Shown piece by piece: positions 1 to 6,042 of a stretch of 27,332 nucleotides of DNA (positions within the stretch are counted from its first letter, which is position 1; each line of letters starts with the position of its first letter). The notes beneath the pieces are model-generated. The model did no database searches and had not been told where the DNA came from. It saw only the letters and a program-made list of their open reading frames with translations. This DNA is from a virus. The translations under genes were made by a program, and so were the position numbers. The stretch is taken from IMG/VR virus record IMGVR_UViG_3300025655_000232, positions 1 to 27,332 of that record; one strand, given 5' to 3'.

Positions 1-723
1 TGCTTTTTTACCTGTGGTTCCTTTTTGATTACGTTTGTCCGCTTCAGTATCATTTGCTTCAATAGCAATATTATAAACGAAACTATCTATTTCTTCTGTT
101 GTCCAATCTGTATTTTTAATTAAAGTTCCTGCTATAGCTGTACAATAAATATCTCTAGATCCAGCAGAAGGATATATAATTGTAAGTGCAGTTGACAAGG
201 CAATCTTACCTACATCAACTCTTATGTTTCCATTGTATTCGTGAATGTTAGTATAATTTGCCCATTCAACTACCTCTCCATTGTCATCGTATGGAGACTC
301 TGGAACTATTGTATATCTTTCTTTACCACTTCTTAATTCACAAAGAGTTGCACCATGTGGAAACTTCTCAAAGTTTTTTTCAAAGCTTTTTGGTAATATG
401 TATTGTGTAAATTTACAGGAACCTGTCCAAAGGTAATGACTGTTTGGATTATTTCTTCTACCATAAACTGCTCCGCAGTCTTTTAAATAATGTGTTATAA
501 ATCTTCTGACAACAAAGTTGTCTATATCTAAATCAATGTGTTGATCTAATCTTAATGCTATCTGTGCTTTTGAGTGATTGTTTTTCCATTCTTCTTTCGT
601 TAAAGTAAAATCTTCTTTCTTCCAACTGACCCTGGCTTTCTTTTGGTCAGTAGGTATTATTACATAACCAAGATTAAGCCAATCCTCATAATTAACAGGT
701 TTATTATTTATCTTATCGTTCAT
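1..723 (-). CDS. Primase-polymerase (AEP-type), N-terminal part, cut by window edge
   Basis: The frame is open from an ATG at 723 to the left edge (241 codons, no stop), so the C-terminal part is missing. The acidic cluster IDLDIDNF (residues 63-70, Asp64/66/68) and the later NSHYLW (residues 94-99, His96) have the spacing of the DxD and sxH motifs of archaeo-eukaryotic-type primase-polymerase domains. CELRSG (128-133) followed by YTIVPESPY fits the strand pattern that follows in bifunctional phage primases. In this family the domain makes primers and usually precedes a D5-like superfamily 3 helicase, which would lie outside the window. It is the last gene seen in the minus-strand replication module, after the gene at 777-1529. 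Family assignment is by motif recall; the helicase half is inferred. Confidence 0.75.
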   Translation of the reverse strand, partial: MNDKINNKPVNYEDWLNLGYVIIPTDQKKARVSWKKEDFTLTKEEWKNNHSKAQIALRLDQHIDLDIDNFVVRRFITHYLKDCGAVYGRRNNPNSHYLWTGSCKFTQYILPKSFEKNFEKFPHGATLCELRSGKERYTIVPESPYDDNGEVVEWANYTNIHEYNGNIRVDVGKIALSTALTIIYPSAGSRDIYCTAIAGTLIKNTDWTTEEIDSFVYNIAIEANDTEADKRNQKGTTGKKA

Positions 724-735
724 AAATTTAAAAGC

Positions 736-763
736 GGGCGTCTCCACTCTCGCTTTAACGCCC
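736..763 (-). terminator. Possible weak hairpin between replication genes
   Basis: GGGCGT (736-741) and ACGCCC (758-763) form a 6-bp GC-rich stem with a 16-nt loop. On the minus strand it falls between the gene ending at 777 and the primase start at 723 and is followed by GCTTTTAAATTT. The T run is broken and the loop is large. It could be a leaky terminator or a structured leader of the primase; neither is certain. Confidence 0.3.
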
Positions 764-776
764 ACTACCTAGGATT

Positions 777-1529
777 CTATAAATTCAAAGATTTTTTTGT
801 TTGTTCTTGAACTTCAGGTTTAGCTTGTATCTCACCTTTACCTACAGAATCTGCAAAAGATTTAGCCATGTCATAGATAGCTTTATCAGTGACAGGTCCT
901 ACTTTTGTTACATCCCAACCAAACCATGTTCCTTTGTCGTTAGACATCTGAACAGTAGATAGTTGATAAATGTGGCTGTAAGTTGGCGGAGTAAACAAAC
1001 CATTTTTACCCTGCATTTTTATACCCAACATCATTGAGTTCCATTTTCTACTAACTTTTAATTGAGTAGACTTCATAGAAATCAAAGCTGTTTCTGGGTT
1101 ATCACCAACGATTAATACAAAGTGACTAGCTGTATTATCAAGATAGTTTCCATTTGGTAATCTATCTTTATAGTCTTTACCTCTAGTTGTTTGACTTACA
1201 ATGTCACTATCTGCATCGTGAATTGCAACAGGTGCACCTGTACTGGTACCTCTGTCTTGCCATTCAATGTACTGTCGTTTGTAATGACATGGTACAACTT
1301 GTATAGTGTCATACAATGCATTAGTTACGGTATTTATTATTTTACCTGGCTCTGCACCCTCGACGTACTTACCATCTCTTTTGTTTACCTCTGGAGATAG
1401 TTGACCCAAAATTTTTAAGAATGGTAACGCAAGATCTTCTTGCGATATATTCTGGGCTCCTTGTTGTGCATCTGCTTCCATATCAAATGTAGCTAATGCA
1501 CCATTCTTTTTTTCTGTTACTTGGTTCAT
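777..1529 (-). CDS. Conserved phage replication-module protein, possible ssDNA-binding protein
   Basis: This 250-residue protein has no signal peptide or membrane segment. The N-terminal region contains LALPFLKILGQLSPEVNKR (residues 33-51), followed by a PGKIINTVTN stretch. I recognise this combination from many marine phage proteins encoded between primase and helicase genes, some labelled as putative single-stranded-DNA-binding proteins. The middle is beta-rich and aromatic (QYIEW, HFVLIV, TWFGWDV), compatible with an OB-like fold. The C-terminus is lysine/glutamate-mixed rather than the acidic tip of classical SSB or T7 gp2.5. It lies 2 nt downstream of the gene at 1532-2083 and upstream of the primase. 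DNA-binding is inferred from position and recall only. Confidence 0.5.
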   Translation of the reverse strand: MNQVTEKKNGALATFDMEADAQQGAQNISQEDLALPFLKILGQLSPEVNKRDGKYVEGAEPGKIINTVTNALYDTIQVVPCHYKRQYIEWQDRGTSTGAPVAIHDADSDIVSQTTRGKDYKDRLPNGNYLDNTASHFVLIVGDNPETALISMKSTQLKVSRKWNSMMLGIKMQGKNGLFTPPTYSHIYQLSTVQMSNDKGTWFGWDVTKVGPVTDKAIYDMAKSFADSVGKGEIQAKPEVQEQTKKSLNL

Positions 1530-1531
1530 GT

Positions 1532-2083
1532 TTATTTGTTCCTTTTTATTGTTGTCTTATTCTCCGAGAAAACCCCGAAGATTTCCGTTGGCATTTCTTT
1601 TCCTGCCTCAATACGCTCACGGACTAACGCTTTTAGAGTCATGGGTTCAACCTTCATCTTTTGTGTCGGTTGAAACCCACTGCTCTTTGCAAGTTCGGCA
1701 TAATCAGCCGCCTTGTTATCTTCGTTACGACCAAACGATACGGATATCTCATTTTTGATTATATCGCCTAAGCCATTTTCACGAAGCCAGTTAAACGCCG
1801 ATTCTTTATTTGCTTCTGTTATAGTAGCACGATACGACGTTGAAACTTTAAGATGTGATCCATCTTGAAGTTTTAATTCTGCTAAACCCATTTCGGACAT
1901 CATGGTAGGTATTACCTCACCTGATATACGTTGGTATTCTTTTTTTAAGTCTTTTATAGTAGATTCACTTGCTTCTATTCTAGAATGTAGAGCTTCTAAT
2001 GTTTCTACTTGATCTGCAAGAGACTGAATATTTTCAGTTTTACTCATTGCATCTTGTTGGTCTTTTTCAAAATCAATTGTCAT
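1532..2083 (-). CDS. Conserved phage protein with N-terminal coiled coil, function unknown
   Basis: The protein has 183 residues. Residues about 15-60 are rich in Glu, Leu, Ile and Lys with heptad-like spacing, suggesting a coiled coil. The rest carries a block familiar from many phage genomes (AFNWLRENGLGDIIKNEISV, then FGRNEDNKAADYAELAKSSG, then TLKALVRERIEAG). I recall this family as a companion of replication and recombination genes but know no established function. The start is supported by GGAG five to six bases upstream of the ATG. It overlaps the end of the 2073-2462 gene by 11 nt and precedes the 777-1529 gene by 2 nt, so the three form one operon. The coding DNA around 1560-1800 is somewhat more GC-rich than neighbouring genes. 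Confidence 0.6.
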   Translation of the reverse strand: MTIDFEKDQQDAMSKTENIQSLADQVETLEALHSRIEASESTIKDLKKEYQRISGEVIPTMMSEMGLAELKLQDGSHLKVSTSYRATITEANKESAFNWLRENGLGDIIKNEISVSFGRNEDNKAADYAELAKSSGFQPTQKMKVEPMTLKALVRERIEAGKEMPTEIFGVFSENKTTIKRNK

Positions 2084-2462
2084 CTATTTCTCCTTTCTCG
2101 TATAAATTAATGTCAATCGGGTAGTATTTTCTTTCTTGCTTATCCCACTTTAATAAATTGTATTTGCCATTTGTAATATCAGATACAATTGAACATGCAA
2201 CACCTATAATTGCAGGATCGCCTGTAAGTAGTAAATAATCTCCTTGCTTAAAATCTTTTAAACCTTTTCTTAATTTAAAAATTAAAGGACCTGGAGAAAA
2301 AATCATTTGAGAAAACTCTGGCAATAAAAATTTAAATTTACCATAACTAGATGCACCTATAATATTTATTTTAGGATTACCTGCTTGTGTACCCGCTATT
2401 TCTTGTATGACGTACACAGTTGGTTTACTTCCAATGACATTTTTTTCATTTATTACTTTCAT
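2073..2462 (-). CDS. Hypothetical phage protein, first gene of minus-strand replication operon
   Basis: The reading frame can start at 2480 (135 residues), but I prefer the in-frame ATG at 2462 (129 residues, beginning MKVINEKNVIG). The 2480 ATG lies inside the spacer of a strong-looking promoter whose predicted transcript begins close to 2463, which would make the mRNA leaderless or nearly so. The protein is soluble, beta-rich and basic in the middle (FKLRKGLKDFKQGDYLLLTG), with an acidic C-terminus (EKGEIDDN). I do not recognise its family; small barrel-type nucleic-acid-binding proteins look like this, but that is only a resemblance. It overlaps the next gene by 11 nt. Confidence 0.55.
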   Translation of the reverse strand: MKVINEKNVIGSKPTVYVIQEIAGTQAGNPKINIIGASSYGKFKFLLPEFSQMIFSPGPLIFKLRKGLKDFKQGDYLLLTGDPAIIGVACSIVSDITNGKYNLLKWDKQERKYYPIDINLYEKGEIDDN

Positions 2463-2464
2463 GC

Positions 2465-2493
2465 TTGACAATATAACCATGTAATACTATATG
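2465..2493 (+). promoter_or_regulatory. Sigma70-like promoter for the helicase/carbamoyltransferase island
   Basis: A perfect -35 hexamer TTGACA (2465-2470) is followed after 17 nt by TATATG (2488-2493, four of six consensus bases). The predicted transcription start is near 2500, giving a leader of only about 9 nt before the helicase ATG at 2509. The elements interlock with a minus-strand promoter in the same 35 bp. Confidence 0.6.
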
Positions 2494-2497
2494 TCAA
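2470..2497 (-). promoter_or_regulatory. Sigma70-like promoter for the minus-strand replication operon
   Basis: On the minus strand a perfect TTGACA (plus 2492-2497) is followed after 16 nt by TATATT (plus 2470-2475, five of six consensus bases). The predicted start is near 2463, at the preferred ATG at 2462. The 7-bp inverted repeat CTTGACA/TGTCAAG (2464-2470 and 2492-2498) makes this site nearly symmetric with the plus-strand promoter, and each -10 overlaps the other's -35. Confidence 0.6.
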
Positions 2498-2508
2498 GTT
2501 AGAAAGTT

Positions 2509-3939
2509 ATGAATTATAAATTTAAAACAAAACCATACGCGCATCAATTAACTGCGTTAGAAAAATCCTGGAATAAAGAAACCTATGCATATTTTATGGA
2601 AATGGGTACAGGTAAAACAAAAGTGTTAATTGATAACATGGCAATGTTATATGACAAAGGTAAAATTGATGGTGCATTAATTGTTGCTCCTAAAGGTGTA
2701 ATTAAAACTTGGTACGAACAAGAACTACCTACACATTTACCAACACACATTGAAAATGTGTCTGTATTGTGGCAACCTAATATAACAAAAACACAACAAG
2801 AAAAACTAGAGTCATTGTTTGAAATAGAAACAGCTTTACATATTTTAGTTATGAATGTTGAAGCTTTTAGTACAGATAAAGGTATGAAATTTGCAGCTAA
2901 ATTTTTAAATTCACATAAAGTTTTAATGGCTATTGATGAATCTACAACAATTAAAACACCTACAGCAAAACGAACTAAAAATATTATTGGTCTTGGTAAG
3001 TCTGCGAAATACAGACGTATCATGACTGGATCTCCGATTACAAAAAATCCTTTAGATTTATATACACAATGCGAGTTCCTTGATCCGTATTTATTAAACC
3101 ATGCTTCATACTATTCTTTTCGTAATAGATATGCAGAAATGAAAACTATGCACGTACGTGGTCGATCAATACAAGTTGTGCACGCGTTTCAAAATCTTGC
3201 AGAACTATCAGACAAAGTAAAAGGTTTTTCTTACAGAGTATTAAAAGAAGATTGTTTAGATTTACCACCAAAAATTTTTACTAAACGTTATGTCACGTTA
3301 ACACCAGATCAAAAAAAGATTTATCAACAAATGAAAAAAGAAGCTATGGCTATATTAAATGGTAAAGTAACTTCTACCATAACTGTATTGACTCAATTAA
3401 TGCGATTACATCAAATAACTTGTGGTCATTTTACTGCTGATGATGGGTCCACGCAGTCTGTTGAAAGTAATAGATTAAATGAATTAATGTCTGTTCTTGA
3501 AGAAACAGAGGGCAAAGCTATTATTTGGGCTAACTATCAATTAAGTGTAGGTGAGATTATACAAAGAATAATTAAAGAATATGGTGAAGATTCTTATGTT
3601 CATTATTATGGTTTAACTTCACAAGAAGATAGACAAGACTTTATTCGTAAGTTTCAAAACGATCCTAAGTGTAGGTTTTTAATTGGAACACCACAAACAG
3701 GTGGATATGGTATTACACTTACACAGGCCAACACTGTAATTTATTATTCTAATAGTTATGATTTAGAAAAAAGATTACAATCAGAAGACCGAGCCCACAG
3801 AATAGGACAGACAAAGTCAGTAACATATGTAGATATTATAGCAGAAGATACAGTTGATGAAAAAATTGTAAAAGCATTACGGAATAAAATTAATATAGCA
3901 TCTGAAGTATTAGGTGAAGATTTAAAAGAATGGATTTAA
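2509..3939 (+). CDS. SNF2-family DNA helicase/translocase
   Basis: This 476-residue superfamily 2 ATPase has both RecA-like lobes. The first lobe carries Walker A MGTGKT (residues 32-37), motif Ia-like IVAPKGVIKTW, motif II DEST (143-146, in place of the commoner DEAH) and motif III TGSP (173-176). The second carries motif V QTGGYGITLTQA (396-407) and motif VI QSEDRAHRIGQ (424-434), the signature of SNF2 proteins. The size matches compact phage members, which lack the accessory domains of chromatin remodellers. Such proteins move on double-stranded DNA using ATP; the phage role is probably in replication or recombination, consistent with the adjacent replication operon. It starts the plus-strand island and ends 1 nt before the carbamoyltransferase gene. 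Family call is firm; exact role is not. Confidence 0.92.
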   Translation: MNYKFKTKPYAHQLTALEKSWNKETYAYFMEMGTGKTKVLIDNMAMLYDKGKIDGALIVAPKGVIKTWYEQELPTHLPTHIENVSVLWQPNITKTQQEKLESLFEIETALHILVMNVEAFSTDKGMKFAAKFLNSHKVLMAIDESTTIKTPTAKRTKNIIGLGKSAKYRRIMTGSPITKNPLDLYTQCEFLDPYLLNHASYYSFRNRYAEMKTMHVRGRSIQVVHAFQNLAELSDKVKGFSYRVLKEDCLDLPPKIFTKRYVTLTPDQKKIYQQMKKEAMAILNGKVTSTITVLTQLMRLHQITCGHFTADDGSTQSVESNRLNELMSVLEETEGKAIIWANYQLSVGEIIQRIIKEYGEDSYVHYYGLTSQEDRQDFIRKFQNDPKCRFLIGTPQTGGYGITLTQANTVIYYSNSYDLEKRLQSEDRAHRIGQTKSVTYVDIIAEDTVDEKIVKALRNKINIASEVLGEDLKEWI

Positions 3940-3940
3940 A

Positions 3941-4888
3941 ATGAAAATTTTAGGAATTAATATATCTCATCATCCCTCAATATGTATATATGAAGATAAA
4001 AAAATTCATAAATTTTATAATGAAGAAAGATTTACTCTTAGAAAAAATTGTCCACCAGAAACTTATCATTTTAAGTTATATCAATCTATACTTCATCATG
4101 TAAATTTTAAACCAGACCTTGTTTGTTATGCATCATTTCAAAGATCACGTGATGATTTTAAAGATAAAGATGTTATAAAAATATTACAAAATCAATTAGA
4201 AAATCCAATTTATTATTTTAATGATAAGAATCACCACATATATCATGCTTTGTGTGGTAAATACTTTTCTAATTTTAAGGAAGCTGTTTGTATAGTCGTT
4301 GATGGGGGTGGCGCTAGCACTCACAGACCTCCTTTTGACGAAGTTCAATCAGTATACCATGTTACCGACACCTCTATAACTCCTATGTATAAATATAGCA
4401 CTTTGTTTAGAAGTGTTTTAGAAGTCGTTGGTATTGATCAACTTAATAAAATTAAAAAAGATTTAAATTTTGAATATAGAAGTTTTATAGGAGGATATGA
4501 ACAAGTTTTTTCTTCTCAAGAAAAAGGAGGTTTAACTTTTGATTCGGGATCTACAGCATGTGGTTTTAAATCAGGACACGATGCCGGTAAATTAATGGGT
4601 CTATCATCTTATGCCTATTCAGATAAAAAATATAACATTGATTATGAAAAAGTTAAAATAGCAAAAGATACTCAAGAGATTGGATTTAATGAAACTTGTG
4701 AATTAATAGATAGGTTTAAATTTAAAAGTAAAAATATTATATTATCTGGTGGATGTGCTTTAAATTGTTCTAACAATTTTAAATTTGTAAAAAAATATCC
4801 TGATTTAAATTTTTTTGTTGACCCCATTCCAAACGATAATGGAACAGCCATAGGAGCTTGTATATATTATGATATTTATAGAAAATAA
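3941..4888 (+). CDS. Carbamoyltransferase (NodU/CmcH family), N-terminal Kae1-like domain
   Basis: The 315 residues match the N-terminal catalytic half of O-carbamoyltransferases, which transfer a carbamoyl group from carbamoyl phosphate through a carbamoyl-adenylate. Visible family features are the opening ILGINISHHPSICIYEDKKI with NEER, the metal-binding type HHIYHA (residues 98-103), VVDGGG (119-124), GHDAGKLMGLSSY, LSGGCALNC, and NDNGTAIGA with Asp299 near the end. The frame then stops at 4886-4888, exactly at the domain boundary, and the C-terminal domain follows in the +1 frame. ATG is 1 nt after the helicase stop, so the two are co-transcribed. The DNA is very AT-rich (26 G/C in 120 nt counted at 3961-4080). 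The substrate is unknown; a modified nucleobase, glycan or small molecule are all possible. Confidence 0.85.
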   Translation: MKILGINISHHPSICIYEDKKIHKFYNEERFTLRKNCPPETYHFKLYQSILHHVNFKPDLVCYASFQRSRDDFKDKDVIKILQNQLENPIYYFNDKNHHIYHALCGKYFSNFKEAVCIVVDGGGASTHRPPFDEVQSVYHVTDTSITPMYKYSTLFRSVLEVVGIDQLNKIKKDLNFEYRSFIGGYEQVFSSQEKGGLTFDSGSTACGFKSGHDAGKLMGLSSYAYSDKKYNIDYEKVKIAKDTQEIGFNETCELIDRFKFKSKNIILSGGCALNCSNNFKFVKKYPDLNFFVDPIPNDNGTAIGACIYYDIYRK

Positions 4889-5396
4889 AAATGAAGCTGT
4901 AGAAGTGCTTTTACAACAAAAACCTCTTGTCATATACCAGGGGTATAGTGAATGGGGGCCAAGAGCTTTAGGTAATAGATCAATATTATTTGATCCTAGA
5001 AATCCAAATGCAAAAGATATTGTAAACTCTTTTAAAAAAAGAGAATGGTGGAGACCATTAGCCGGAACAGTTTTATTAGAATATGCCAATGAATATTTTG
5101 ATTTAGCAACTTTAAAAGAAAGCCCTTACATGTCTTTTGCAATTGATGCTCGACAAAAAGCAATTGATGAAGTCCCTTCTATAGTGCATGTTGACAATAC
5201 TTGTAGAATTCAAACATTAAAAAGAAAAGATAATCCTAATTACTATGACTTAATAAATTGTTTTTATAATCAAACAAAAGTCCCTATGCTTCTTAATACA
5301 TCTTTTAATTTAGCTGGTTTACCTATTGTTGAAAATGATCTTTTTTTAAACTTTACGATTAATAATTCTGAATTTGAGTATGTATACACACCTTAA
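4869..5396 (+). CDS. Carbamoyltransferase, C-terminal domain as a separate ORF
   Basis: The 175 residues match the C-terminal YrdC-like half of NodU-type carbamoyltransferases: QGYSEWGPRALGNRSIL (residues 24-40), FDPRNPNAK, REWWRPLAG, then LLNTSFNLAGLPIVEN near the end. This half normally forms the carbamoyl-adenylate intermediate. The ORF begins at an ATG 20 nt inside the end of the upstream half and in a different frame. Together the halves add up to about 490 residues, close to a complete enzyme, so they can work as two subunits. A single-base sequencing or mutational frameshift in the A-rich overlap is the alternative. The stop shares a TTAA with the convergent peptidase gene. Confidence 0.83.
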   Translation: MIFIENKNEAVEVLLQQKPLVIYQGYSEWGPRALGNRSILFDPRNPNAKDIVNSFKKREWWRPLAGTVLLEYANEYFDLATLKESPYMSFAIDARQKAIDEVPSIVHVDNTCRIQTLKRKDNPNYYDLINCFYNQTKVPMLLNTSFNLAGLPIVENDLFLNFTINNSEFEYVYTP

Positions 5397-5869
5397 ACTA
5401 AATCTTTTGCTTTGCCAAGAATAGGTTTGTATTTTGTTTTACCCTCTGATCTGTATGCATGTAAGAATGATGCTCTTGGTTGATCCGGGATCCATGAGCA
5501 ATGTATCCAGCCCGAGTTGGGTTCGCCGGGCGTGTAGTACTCGAGGATCAATTGATCTGGTGAAAGGTTTGATTTGATCCAATCAAAAAGTTCAGCGTTG
5601 TCTGTGCCTACCACTTCGAAATCTGCGGCCTCTGCACGTGCATGCTGTGATCTAGCAGAACTACCAATAGCCTCGCATAATTCTACGCTACGAAATCCGC
5701 TCGTTATCTTGACCCTGCCGAAATGATCACGTACCGGCTGCAAAATATTTTCACACAATGCTTTTAGTTTTTCTATTTGTTCTGCGTTAGGGTTGTTATT
5801 GATACCCTTACGGACAGCCGTGTCCGATTTAATTAGCTCTGAAAGAGTGAAGTTCCGTGAAAGATTCAT
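5393..5869 (-). CDS. Peptidoglycan peptidase of the M15 family (endolysin)
   Basis: I take the ATG at 5869 (158 residues, beginning MNLSRNFTLSELIKS) rather than one 18 codons earlier, because it overlaps the stop of the small upstream ORF as ATGA and matches how this family begins. The fold signature is complete: TSGFRS (residues 57-62), SQHARAEAADFE with zinc ligands His76 and Asp83, and WIHCSW with His123. These zinc peptidases cut the peptide cross-links of the cell wall, so it is the probable endolysin at the end of the late operon. There is no signal peptide, so export would need a holin. The gene is strikingly GC-rich (59 of 120 bases at 5461-5580) next to a gene near 22 percent, suggesting separate origin. 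It overlaps the convergent carbamoyltransferase by 4 nt. Confidence 0.88.
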   Translation of the reverse strand: MNLSRNFTLSELIKSDTAVRKGINNNPNAEQIEKLKALCENILQPVRDHFGRVKITSGFRSVELCEAIGSSARSQHARAEAADFEVVGTDNAELFDWIKSNLSPDQLILEYYTPGEPNSGWIHCSWIPDQPRASFLHAYRSEGKTKYKPILGKAKDLV

Positions 5870-6042
5870 GCTATGTCCGTTAATAAAGTTATAAGAACAG
5901 CTCCCATACCTCCAACTATCCAATATTCTAATCTTTTAATTCGTTCTTGCATTTCTTTTATTTGTTCAAAGGTTTGCTTTTGCATTATTCTGCAAAGCTT
6001 TTCATGTGATTCAATTTTTTGTAATGCCGATTTTTTCGCCAT
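5866..6042 (-). CDS. Small coiled-coil plus single membrane segment protein, holin-like
   Basis: This 58-residue ORF (MAKKSALQKIESHEK...) has a Lys/Glu/Gln-rich helix with coiled-coil character at residues 6-39, a hydrophobic segment WIVGGMGAVLITLL (41-54), and a short tail TDIA. The layout is like XhlA-type haemolysin/holin accessory proteins that sit beside endolysin genes. AAGGAG lies 7 nt before the ATG; its ATG overlaps the stop of the 1310-residue gene (TAATG), and its own stop overlaps the peptidase start (ATGA). The double coupling makes it very likely real. It probably helps the endolysin reach the cell wall; that role is inferred from shape and position. Confidence 0.82.
   Translation of the reverse strand: MAKKSALQKIESHEKLCRIMQKQTFEQIKEMQERIKRLEYWIVGGMGAVLITLLTDIA

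Noticed and set aside
2583-3023. Minus-strand ORF of 146 codons
   Set aside because: It overlaps the SNF2 helicase motifs completely and has no family resemblance.
4805-5089. Minus-strand ORF of 94 codons across the carbamoyltransferase junction
   Set aside because: It is antisense to strongly conserved GPRALGNRSIL-type sequence on the plus strand.
5870-5923. N-terminal 18-residue extension of the M15 peptidase
   Set aside because: The extension overlaps the small holin-like gene in another frame, and ATG 5869 is coupled by ATGA to its stop.
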